NCBI GenBank assembly: GCA_913773715.1
Contig: CAJYHD010000706.1
Coordinates: 1 to 6,129, forward strand
DNA from: an uncultured Sphingobium sp.
GTDB taxonomy: Bacteria; Pseudomonadota; Alphaproteobacteria; Sphingomonadales; Sphingomonadaceae
Direction: 5' to 3'
DNA length: 6,129 nt
This document shows, piece after piece, positions 1-5,738 of the stretch; the first letter of the stretch is position 1, and each line of letters begins with the position of its first letter. The notes below the pieces were generated by a model. That model saw only the letters and a list, made by a program, of their open reading frames with translations, was not told where the DNA came from and made no database searches. Both the position numbers and the translations under genes were made by a program.

Positions 1-248
1 GTGACGAATGGTACAGCTTTTCGGGCGATCCGGCGCAGGCGGGCATGACCGTCCTCGTGAGCATTGATGAGGCAAGCTACAAGCCGGGCAAGATCGCGAT
101 GGGACCAAGCCATCCCGTAATCTGGACGAACCCCAAGGCGAAGGGCCATGTCGTCTATTCTGCGCTGGGGCATGACCCACAGGCTTATGATGATCCCAAC
201 TATCGCCGCATCCTGACCAACGCGATCCGCTGGGCGGCAAAGCCTTAA
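1..248 (+). CDS. ThuA-like domain protein, C-terminal part (5' end outside window)
   Basis: Only the last 81 residues are present. The reading frame is open from the first bases (first full codon at 3) and ends in TAA at 246-248. The fragment starts with DEWYSF, then has a core strand with IDEASYKPG, then HPVIW, and ends with VVYSALGHDPQAYDDP and AIRWAA. This order is the C-terminal half of the ThuA (trehalose-utilisation) fold, a class I glutamine amidotransferase-like domain. Family members occur in sugar-utilisation loci or as parts of larger secreted proteins, and their biochemical role is mostly unsettled, so no substrate is assigned. The ATG at 45 is internal, because conserved ThuA residues lie upstream of it. 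The stop overlaps the stop of the convergent LD-carboxypeptidase gene. The family call is firm; the N-terminal part, any signal peptide and any fused domain cannot be judged. Confidence 0.88.
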   Translation, partial: DEWYSFSGDPAQAGMTVLVSIDEASYKPGKIAMGPSHPVIWTNPKAKGHVVYSALGHDPQAYDDPNYRRILTNAIRWAAKP

Positions 249-1291
249 GCGACTGCTGGCTCCAACAGGCGGATCGTGCCAGCATCGGCGTCCATCTCCG
301 CGCGGATGCCGACGGGCAGGCTGAACTGACTGGCGACATGGCCGAACTGCGCGCCTTGATAGACGGGGACGCCGAGCGGCGAGAGATGCTGGTCGATCAC
401 CTCGGATACGGTGAATCCGCCATAGCTCTGCCCGGACGGCCCGCAGTCGGTGCATTGGCCGAACACGACGCCCGCGACCTTGGCCAGCACGCCGCCCAGC
501 GCCAGTTGCGTCAGCATCCGGTCGATGCGGTACGGCTCCTCGCCGACATCCTCCAGGAACAGGATCGCGCCGGTAAAGTCGGGTAGCCACGACGTTCCCA
601 TCAGGGCGGACAGGACCGTGAGATTGCCGCCGATCAGCCGTCCGCTCGCTTTTCCCTTGCCATAGGTACGGATCGTGCCGATGCGCTGCACCAGCCGATC
701 CTCATGCCCCTGCGGGTTGGCGAAGGTCGGCATCGCCCCATCAAAGGCGACGGCGCGAAAATAATCCCATGAGAAGCGGTTCCATCCGCTCGACGCGACG
801 GGGCCATGTATGGTGGTGAAGCCCGCCTTCGCTGCATAGGCAAGATGCAAGGCCGTGATGTCGGAGAAGCCGATCAGCAGCTTGGGACTCGCGCGGATCG
901 TCCCCCAGTCGAGATAGGGCAGGACGCGCGCGCAGCCCCACCCGCCCCTGACCGCGAACAGCGCCTTGACCTCCGGGTCGGCATGGAGCGTGTTGATGTC
1001 CGAAGCCCGATCCTTGTCAGCACCCGCCAGATAGCCGAAGCGGTCGGCCAAGTGCGGAGCGGCCCTGGGGACGAGGCCCATCGCGACGATCGTGCGCTTC
1101 ACATCCTCCAAATCGAACGCATCATCGACAAAGCCCGCCGGCTCGATCAGGCCCACCGTGTCGCCGGGACGCAGGCGAGGCGGCTTGACGGGCGTTGGAG
1201 AGGGCATGGCCTTGCGCCCCGTCGGCGATCGCGCCGCCATCAACAGCGCACCCGCCCCCGCAACCAGAGACCGGCGATCCCATGTCGTCAC
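245..1291 (-). CDS. LD-carboxypeptidase (peptidase family S66, LdcA-like) with Tat signal
   Basis: This serine peptidase of 348 residues is expected to remove the terminal D-alanine from L,D-linked murein tetrapeptides. Numbered from the GTG start, the S66 triad is visible: nucleophile Ser143 in the GFSD elbow, Glu247 in FLEDVGEEPYRIDR and His318 in QFGH. The spacing is close to that of Pseudomonas LdcA. GGWG (116-119) and GGNL (221-224) are also family motifs. The N-terminus carries a twin-arginine pattern (W-D-R-R-S-L-V, Arg6/Arg7) followed by a hydrophobic alanine/leucine stretch to about residue 21, so Tat export is likely; E. coli LdcA is cytoplasmic. A TTG start at 1319-1321 would add 10 residues. 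GTG at 1289-1291 is preferred because AGGGGG lies 7 bases upstream, the signal peptide gets a normal short n-region, and the predicted transcript starts near the TTG. The gene is a single unit facing away from dapE. Confidence 0.92.
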   Translation of the reverse strand: MTTWDRRSLVAGAGALLMAARSPTGRKAMPSPTPVKPPRLRPGDTVGLIEPAGFVDDAFDLEDVKRTIVAMGLVPRAAPHLADRFGYLAGADKDRASDINTLHADPEVKALFAVRGGWGCARVLPYLDWGTIRASPKLLIGFSDITALHLAYAAKAGFTTIHGPVASSGWNRFSWDYFRAVAFDGAMPTFANPQGHEDRLVQRIGTIRTYGKGKASGRLIGGNLTVLSALMGTSWLPDFTGAILFLEDVGEEPYRIDRMLTQLALGGVLAKVAGVVFGQCTDCGPSGQSYGGFTVSEVIDQHLSPLGVPVYQGAQFGHVASQFSLPVGIRAEMDADAGTIRLLEPAVA

Positions 1292-1298
1292 GATTTTG

Positions 1299-1304
1299 CC
1301 CCCT
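1299..1304 (-). promoter_or_regulatory. Shine-Dalgarno site that decides the LD-carboxypeptidase start
   Basis: Read on the minus strand this is AGGGGG, 7 bases before the GTG at 1289-1291. The upstream TTG at 1319-1321 has only GGAAGG about 15 bases away. This favours the shorter protein. Confidence 0.65.
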
Positions 1305-1329
1305 GTTCCGGCTACACGCAAAGACGGTA

Positions 1330-1358
1330 CATAGACCCTTCCCCCCGCGACTGGTCAA
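1330..1358 (-). promoter_or_regulatory. Candidate sigma70-type promoter of the LD-carboxypeptidase gene
   Basis: On the minus strand TTGACC (1353-1358, five of six bases of the -35 consensus) is followed after exactly 17 bases by TCTATG (1330-1335, three of six at -10). Transcription would start near 1322, giving a leader of about 30 bases before the GTG at 1291. The -35 box is good and the -10 box is weak, so this is a prediction only. No equally good promoter for dapE was found on the plus strand of the same gap. Confidence 0.42.
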
Positions 1359-1386
1359 GCTGCCCGGCTTTCGCTAACCCGCTGCC

Positions 1387-2529
1387 ATGAGCTTTTCATC
1401 CGACAGCGGCGATGCCGTCGCACTCGCGCGGTGCCTGATCGCCTGCCCCTCCGTCACGCCCGCGACCGGAGCTGTGTTCGATGCGATGGAAGCGATGCTG
1501 CGGCTGCTTGGCTTTACGGTCGATCGTTTCACCGTGGGGGAAGCGCCGGACGGTCCGGTCGAGAACCTGCTCGCCTGGCGCACGACCGGCAAAGGGCCGC
1601 ACTTCGCCTTTGCCGGGCATCTGGATGTCGTACCGCCGGGTCCGGGCTGGACCAGCGATCCGTTTGCGCCCGAGATTCGTGGCGATTTGCTTTACGGACG
1701 CGGCGCCGTCGATATGAAGGGGTCGATCGCCGCCTTCGTCGCTGCGTTGGGTGACCTGCCCGACGATCTGCCCGGCACGATCAGCCTCATCATCACAGGC
1801 GATGAGGAAGGCCCGGCCGTCTATGGCACGCTGGCGTTGATGGACCGGATGGCGGCGCGGGAGATGCGGCCTGATCTCTGCTTGGTGGGTGAGCCGACAT
1901 CGTCCGCGCGTCTGGGCGATGTGGTCAAGATCGGGCGGCGCGGATCGGTCAACATGTGGATCAGCGTGCGCGGTGTGCAGGGACATGTCGCCTATCCGCA
2001 TCTGGCCGACAACCCGATCTCGAAGCTGGTCCGCATCCTCTCCACGATCGAAGCGGAGATACTGGACGAAGGCACCGACTGGTTCCAGCCGAGCAATATC
2101 GAGATCACCGATCTGGAGGTCGGCAACGCTGCGCATAATGTCATTCCCGGCCTTGCCACGGCGCGCATATCGATCCGTTTCAACGACCGGCATAGCGGCG
2201 CATCGCTCGTCGAGCGCATCCGCACCATCGCGGCGGTGGACGGCGGCACGGTCGAGGCGAAGATCAGCGGCGAGCCTTTCCTGACGGAACCGGGCGCATT
2301 CAGCGATCTGGTCGCAGGAGCGATTCGCGACGTGACCGGACTGGACACCGAATTATCGACCACCGGCGGCACATCCGATGCCCGTTTTCTGTCGCGGCTC
2401 TGTCCGGTGGTCGAGTTCGGCCTGACCAACGCGACGATGCACAAGCTGGACGAGGCGGTGGCGGTGCAGGACCTCCACGACTTGCAGCGCATCTATGCCC
2501 TGATCGTCGAGCGGGCCTTGCGCGGCTGA
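1387..2529 (+). CDS. dapE: Succinyl-diaminopimelate desuccinylase
   Basis: DapE hydrolyses N-succinyl-LL-2,6-diaminopimelate to succinate and LL-diaminopimelate in the cytoplasm, a late step of lysine and meso-diaminopimelate synthesis. The protein has 380 residues, the normal size for this M20 dizinc peptidase. The metal and catalytic residues are visible: His78 and Asp80 (FAGHLDVVP), bridging Asp109 (GRGAVDMKG), catalytic base Glu140 with ligand Glu141 (GDEEG), Glu169 (VGEPT) and His352 (TMHKLDE). The dimerisation domain lies at about 181-295 and includes GHVAYPH (199-205). SGEPFLTEPG and TTGGTSDARF are typical of DapE as opposed to ArgE. ATG at 1387 is the first possible start, since TAA at 1375-1377 is in frame just upstream; no clear Shine-Dalgarno site precedes it. 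The gene is monocistronic: a divergent neighbour lies upstream and the convergent Smr gene begins with no gap after the stop. Confidence 0.97.
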   Translation: MSFSSDSGDAVALARCLIACPSVTPATGAVFDAMEAMLRLLGFTVDRFTVGEAPDGPVENLLAWRTTGKGPHFAFAGHLDVVPPGPGWTSDPFAPEIRGDLLYGRGAVDMKGSIAAFVAALGDLPDDLPGTISLIITGDEEGPAVYGTLALMDRMAAREMRPDLCLVGEPTSSARLGDVVKIGRRGSVNMWISVRGVQGHVAYPHLADNPISKLVRILSTIEAEILDEGTDWFQPSNIEITDLEVGNAAHNVIPGLATARISIRFNDRHSGASLVERIRTIAAVDGGTVEAKISGEPFLTEPGAFSDLVAGAIRDVTGLDTELSTTGGTSDARFLSRLCPVVEFGLTNATMHKLDEAVAVQDLHDLQRIYALIVERALRG

Positions 2530-3084
2530 TTATTTGCGCTTGCGCAGGATGATGTAGAGCGCGCCATCGCCGCCATGGCGCGGATGCGCGATGCGGACGC
2601 TGGCGATGCGGTCGGCATAAGGCATGGTTTCGAGCCAGTGGCCGATCTCCCCCCGGATCGCGCCGCGCCGGGAACCCTCGCCTTTATGGATGCTTCCGCG
2701 CGGGGGCTTGCCGGTCACGACCAGCATCACGCGCGCATCCTGCGCCAGCGCTGCCTGAATCGCGTGGTTCAGGCGAGCATGCGCTGCGGCCAGCGTATGG
2801 CCGTGAAGGTCGATGCTGACATCGGGGGTCAATGTGCCGCCACGGATGCGCTTTTCCCAGCCGGTGTCGAGCAGGGTGGCAGGCGCGCGCGGCGGTGGCG
2901 ATGAAGGCGGCGGCGGGACTGCCTGCTTCAGCTTCTTAGCGGGCTTGGGCGGCAATGTAGGCGGAGGCGCTTCGACGGGCGGCGGTGGAAGTTTCAGCGG
3001 CGCACTCTTGCGAAGCGGGCGAACGGTGCGGGCCAGCGCCGCCCAAAGCGCGCGCTCCTCCTCCGAAAGTTGCTGCCGCGCCAT
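2530..3084 (-). CDS. Smr-domain protein with proline-rich linker
   Basis: This protein of 184 residues has a C-terminal Smr (small MutS-related) domain at about 88-184. Its signature is DLHGHT (92-97), VVTGK (122-126), RGAIRGEIGHWL (140-151) and AHPRHGGDGALYIILR (166-181). The D-L-H and G-D-G-A elements are the conserved motifs linked to nuclease activity in this family; E. coli SmrB cleaves mRNA at collided ribosomes. Whether this protein acts the same way is inference. Residues 1-25 are charged and probably helical, and 31-66 form a proline-rich, lysine-containing linker likely to be disordered. There is no signal peptide, so it should be cytoplasmic. It is the last gene of the TimA-mltA operon, starting 10 bases after the mltA stop with a poor Shine-Dalgarno site, which suggests translational coupling. 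Its TAA directly abuts the dapE TGA. Domain call is firm; cellular role is open. Confidence 0.93.
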   Translation of the reverse strand: MARQQLSEEERALWAALARTVRPLRKSAPLKLPPPPVEAPPPTLPPKPAKKLKQAVPPPPSSPPPRAPATLLDTGWEKRIRGGTLTPDVSIDLHGHTLAAAHARLNHAIQAALAQDARVMLVVTGKPPRGSIHKGEGSRRGAIRGEIGHWLETMPYADRIASVRIAHPRHGGDGALYIILRKRK

Positions 3085-3094
3085 GGCCGTGCGA

Positions 3095-4345
3095 TCAGGG
3101 CAGGCCGAGGCGAGCGGCGGTCCCGATAGGCAGCAGGATGAGCGCGCTGCCCCGCGCCGACATACCGCCCGCTATCGCCCGCGCCCGGTCGCCCGCGCCC
3201 CAGAAACTGTCGAAGCGGTTCGCACCCTTGATCGCGCCGCCGGTATCCTGCGCGATCCAAATGCCGTTGGGTTCGGCACGGTCGAGCGAAAGGAGAACGG
3301 GCGCGCCCATGGGGATAAATTTGGGATCGGCGGCGACGGTGGCCTCTGGCGTCACCGCAACGCCCAGCGCGCCAAGCGGTCCCGCGCCGGTGAGTTCGCG
3401 AAAGAAAACGAAGCTCTTATTCTCGTTCATGATCGCCGCGCCCTCTGCCGGGTGCGCGCGCAAATACTGCATGATGTCCTGCATCGACCCGGCCTGGATC
3501 AAGCCGCGATCTTTCATCAGCTTGCCGATGCCGGTATAGTCGCGCCCATTCTGACCATCGTAACCGATGCGCATGACGCCGCCATCGGGCAGCCGCAAGC
3601 GTCCACTGCCCTGGACTTGCAGGAAGAAGAATTCGATCGGATCGGCGGCCCAAGCCAGTTCCAGGCCACGTCCCGCCAGCGATCCCCCGACGATCTGCGC
3701 CCGCTCGTCATAGGGCACGAAATTCGTCCCCTGCACCTTGCCGCGGATCGTCTTGCCCTTCAGGCTGTCGGCGAACTGGCCGAGATTGACGTCGATGAGG
3801 TCGGTTGGGCGGCGATATATCGGGACGGCGTAACCTGGCTGCTGGCTCCGCGCGCCCGCGATTTCCGGCTCATAATAGCCAGTGACAAACGCCTTGCCGT
3901 CGCCGACCTGCACCGCCTCGAAATAGCGCGAGAAGAATTCGCTCGCCGATGCCTCGGGCCAGCTTGACGCGGCGGCACAGGCGTTGTTCCAATCCGCCCC
4001 GGCGGTGAGACCGCTCTGGTCCGAGCGGCGCATAAGGCTGGGACAGGAAATGCGGAAAGCCTGCAAAGCTAGGCGGGACCGCTCACCCGAGGGCAGAAGC
4101 CCCGCGATCGCGGGGCCGCGGGTGAGGCTCAGAGAACGGGCGTTTGCACCATCGGTGCTTGCGGTCGGAGCTGACGACGCGGCAGGCAAAGTCGGGCGTG
4201 GAGTCGATGGAACCGGACGCGCGGCCCCTTCTCCGACAGGGCGCCCCGAATGAGTGCCGACGGAAGACGGCGGGATAACGCTCCCCGCACATGCGGTAAG
4301 GGCTAGCGCCGCAAGCAGCGCCAGCCCCGAAAGACGCAACGTCAT
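3095..4345 (-). CDS. mltA: Membrane-bound lytic murein transglycosylase A (MltA), lipoprotein
   Basis: MltA cleaves the MurNAc-GlcNAc bond of peptidoglycan and leaves 1,6-anhydro-MurNAc ends, acting in the periplasm from the outer membrane. The 416-residue precursor has a lipoprotein signal with lipobox L16-T-A-C19. Position +2 is Ala, not Asp, which fits outer-membrane sorting in enterobacteria. Residues about 20-75 are a Ser/Pro/Thr/Ala-rich tether. Cys101 and Cys123 are the only other cysteines and could form a disulfide. The MltA domain runs from about 130, with FVTGYYEPEI (153-162), YRRPTDLIDV (177-186) and FFLQVQGSGRL (240-250). The C-terminal 3D domain has Asp367 (QDTGGAIKG), Asp379 (RFDSFWG) and Asp386 (GAGDRA); Asp379 is the likely catalytic acid, matching Asp308 of the E. 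coli enzyme. ATG overlaps the TimA stop as ATGA, so translation is probably coupled. Confidence 0.96.
   Translation of the reverse strand: MTLRLSGLALLAALALTACAGSVIPPSSVGTHSGRPVGEGAARPVPSTPRPTLPAASSAPTASTDGANARSLSLTRGPAIAGLLPSGERSRLALQAFRISCPSLMRRSDQSGLTAGADWNNACAAASSWPEASASEFFSRYFEAVQVGDGKAFVTGYYEPEIAGARSQQPGYAVPIYRRPTDLIDVNLGQFADSLKGKTIRGKVQGTNFVPYDERAQIVGGSLAGRGLELAWAADPIEFFFLQVQGSGRLRLPDGGVMRIGYDGQNGRDYTGIGKLMKDRGLIQAGSMQDIMQYLRAHPAEGAAIMNENKSFVFFRELTGAGPLGALGVAVTPEATVAADPKFIPMGAPVLLSLDRAEPNGIWIAQDTGGAIKGANRFDSFWGAGDRARAIAGGMSARGSALILLPIGTAARLGLP
4099..4116. repeat. 18-base perfect palindrome inside mltA
   Basis: The bases GCCCCGCGATCGCGGGGC read the same on both strands, centred on GATC at 4106-4109. 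They lie in the part of mltA encoding residues 77-83, at the end of the flexible tether, where protein constraint is likely to be low. No T-run follows, so it is not an ordinary intrinsic terminator. Function unknown; it may be a by-product of codon use in high-G+C DNA. Confidence 0.6.
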
Positions 4346-5001
4346 GCGACTTCGTCGGTTTCGCTGAGCTTCCAGTTGGGATCCGAACTGCGAATATCAC
4401 GCGTGAAGGTCCACACGTCGCGCGTACCGATAGCATCAGTCAGCGATCCTGCGATGACATTCTCATCGCGATCACGGGTGACTGCGGCAATGTCCGCCTC
4501 GAAACGCAAAGACACCTCCGCGGTACGGCCATTGACCGACGCTTCGACGATCTGCGCTTTTTCGATGCGGACGAGACGGTTGTCGAGAATATGACCTTCG
4601 GCTTCGCGCGCGGCGATCGCTTCTTCGAAGGAAGCCAGCACATCCGCGTCGCACAGCCATTCCAGCTCCTGGCGATCGCCGCGCCAGAAGGCTTCCAGCA
4701 CCATCTTGTAGGCGCTCTTCGCCCCTTCGACGAATTGCGGCACGTCGAAGCTGCGATCCGCCGCGATCAGGGCGCGCACCCCATTTTCAGCGCCGGGCGA
4801 GATCAAGCCCTCAGCCGCAAGCCGCACCGTATCGCTACCCTGCTGGCTGGCCGGGGCAGGCTGAAGAACGCTGACCTTGGCACGATCTTCGGCTGGACGC
4901 AGCACCGGCTCCTGCTCGTGCCCAGTCCGCTTGCCGAGCACGGAGTAGAGCCGCAGCGCCAGAAAACCGGCGATCATGGCGAGGATGACGATCACATACA
5001 C
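4342..5001 (-). CDS. timA: Tim44-like domain protein (TimA family putative adaptor), membrane anchored
   Basis: This protein of 219 residues has one N-terminal hydrophobic segment (about 2-18) followed by RLYSVLGKRTGHEQ, a start typical of alphaproteobacterial TimA proteins. Residues about 28-70 form a variable linker. The Tim44-like domain covers about 73-215, with FVEGAKSAYKMVLEAFWRGD (90-109) at its start and DVWTFTRDIRSSDPNWKL (195-212) at its end. In mitochondria Tim44 tethers the Hsp70 import motor; bacterial TimA is an inner-membrane protein first noted in Caulobacter, and its own function is not settled. GTG at 4999-5001 is chosen because TAG is in frame 12 bases upstream and AAAGGG lies 11 bases before it. 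A second GTG two codons later, or the ATG at residue 9, would shorten the membrane segment. It heads the operon with mltA and the Smr gene and has a good promoter upstream. Family call is confident; 'adaptor' is only the family label. Confidence 0.91.
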   Translation of the reverse strand: MYVIVILAMIAGFLALRLYSVLGKRTGHEQEPVLRPAEDRAKVSVLQPAPASQQGSDTVRLAAEGLISPGAENGVRALIAADRSFDVPQFVEGAKSAYKMVLEAFWRGDRQELEWLCDADVLASFEEAIAAREAEGHILDNRLVRIEKAQIVEASVNGRTAEVSLRFEADIAAVTRDRDENVIAGSLTDAIGTRDVWTFTRDIRSSDPNWKLSETDEVA

Positions 5002-5039
5002 GGACAGCTATACCCTTTCATGGGACACTTGTTCCAGAC

Positions 5040-5068
5040 AACATAGGCATGTTTGCGCGCCGTTTCAA
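5040..5068 (-). promoter_or_regulatory. Sigma70-type promoter of the timA-mltA-smr operon
   Basis: On the minus strand TTGAAA (5063-5068, five of six) and TATGTT (5040-5045, four of six) are separated by exactly 17 bases. Transcription would start near 5033, leaving a leader of about 32 bases that includes AAAGGG (5013-5018) before the GTG at 5001. This is the best promoter match found in the window and its position upstream of the first gene of the operon is right. Confidence 0.62.
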
Positions 5069-5071
5069 ATA

Positions 5072-5134
5072 GCGCTTGGCCCCTGTCGCGCCTCCGCTCG
5101 CCATTGCTCTGCTCCCAAGCGCCTGCTAAGCGCC
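5072..5134. repeat. AAGCGC repeats in the timA/secB divergent region
   Basis: GCGCTTGG (5072-5079) and CCAAGCGC (5115-5122) form a perfect 8-base inverted repeat. AAGCGCC occurs twice as a direct repeat at 5117-5123 and 5128-5134, 11 bases apart, or about one helical turn. The first arm lies just upstream of the -35 box of the timA promoter. The set could be an operator, but repeats of this length are not rare by chance in a region of 188 bases. Confidence 0.25.
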
Positions 5135-5176
5135 CGGTCGATGAAGGCGGGGCGGTTTTCCCGTGCAACAGGGTTT

Positions 5177-5181
5177 AAGGA
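5177..5181 (+). promoter_or_regulatory. Shine-Dalgarno site that decides the secB start
   Basis: AAGGA lies 8 bases before the ATG at 5190-5192. The upstream in-frame GTG at 5163-5165 has no such site, so the 170-residue SecB is preferred over a 179-residue form. Confidence 0.75.
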
Positions 5182-5189
5182 CGAACGAT

Positions 5190-5702
5190 ATGGCCGATGA
5201 AGCCGAAGGCATGCCCAGCATTTCCATCACTCCCGACGCCAACGGTGCCGACACCGGGCCGCAGATCGCGCTCATCAGCCAATATGTGAAGGATCTGTCC
5301 TTCGAAAACCCCAATGCGCCGACCGTCTATCAGTGGCAGGATCAGCCGCAGATCGACGTCCAGTTCAATATCGGCGCAGATCGCGTCGGCGATGAAGTGC
5401 TGGAAGTCTCGCTCAAGATCGAGGTCAAGGCGACCGCGCCGCAGGGCACCGCCTTTGCCGTCGAACTGGTCTATGCCGCGATCTTCGGCCTGCGCAACAT
5501 CCCCGAAGATCAGGTTCAGCCCTTCATGTTGGCCGAAGCGCCGCGCCTCATCTTTCCCTTCGCCCGCCGCGTGCTGGCCGACGCGATCCGCGATGGCGGC
5601 TTCCCGCCGCTGCTGCTCGACCCGATCGATTTCGGCGCGCTCTACATGCAGCAAGCGCAGCAGATGCAGGCGACCGCAGGCGAACCGGCCGGCCACGCCT
5701 GA
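5190..5702 (+). CDS. secB: Protein-export chaperone SecB
   Basis: SecB is a cytoplasmic homotetramer that keeps precursor proteins unfolded and hands them to SecA at the Sec translocase. The 170-residue product matches SecB along its length: QYVKDLSFENPNAP (31-44), corresponding to the conserved Y-x-K-D-x-S-F-E-x-P-N-A-P segment of E. coli SecB, the beta-strand core (45-100), FGLRNIPEDQ (99-108), and the strongest block IFPFARRVLADAIRDGGFPP then LLLDPIDFGALY (121-152). A glutamine-rich tail follows. The N-terminal leader before the core is about 15 residues longer than in E. coli, which is common in alphaproteobacteria. The start is set by AAGGA 8 bases upstream. The gene diverges from the timA operon and is followed after 36 bases by murJ in the same direction, with no terminator between, so the two are probably cotranscribed. 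No convincing secB promoter was recognised. Confidence 0.97.
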   Translation: MADEAEGMPSISITPDANGADTGPQIALISQYVKDLSFENPNAPTVYQWQDQPQIDVQFNIGADRVGDEVLEVSLKIEVKATAPQGTAFAVELVYAAIFGLRNIPEDQVQPFMLAEAPRLIFPFARRVLADAIRDGGFPPLLLDPIDFGALYMQQAQQMQATAGEPAGHA

Positions 5703-5738
5703 TCCTGGCCCGATGACCATCCGCCGGGGGCGCAAAGC

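Noticed and set aside
1292..1321. TTG-initiated N-terminal extension of the LD-carboxypeptidase
   Set aside because: The TTG has a poor ribosome site and lies at the predicted transcript start, while the GTG at 1291 has AGGGGG at good spacing and gives a normal Tat signal.
806..1390. Plus-strand open frame of 194 codons opposite the LD-carboxypeptidase and running into the dapE start
   Set aside because: Compositionally a shadow of the S66 gene, with no motif. It would also overlap the start of dapE and occupy the promoter gap.
1396..2193. Minus-strand open frame of 265 codons opposite dapE
   Set aside because: It mirrors the dapE codon pattern, has no family motif, no Shine-Dalgarno site and an Arg/Gln/His-rich translation.
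2531..2547. TGCGC-TT-GCGCA hairpin near the dapE/Smr junction as a terminator
   Set aside because: Five-base stem, two-base loop and no T-run on either strand; it is not a credible intrinsic terminator.
2813..3967. Plus-strand open frame of 384 codons opposite the Smr gene and mltA
   Set aside because: The translation is low-complexity and arginine/alanine/glycine-rich with no recognisable motif, and both genes on the other strand have clear domains. Long antisense frames are expected in high-G+C DNA.
5104..5132. Possible secB promoter TTGCTC - 17 bases - TAAGCG
   Set aside because: Only three of six and two of six consensus matches; too weak to annotate, although some promoter must lie in this gap.
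5163..5189. GTG-initiated extension of SecB by nine residues
   Set aside because: No Shine-Dalgarno site before it; the ATG at 5190 has AAGGA at ideal spacing.
5175..5735. Minus-strand open frame of 186 codons opposite secB
   Set aside because: SecB is certain on the plus strand; the antisense translation shows no domain.
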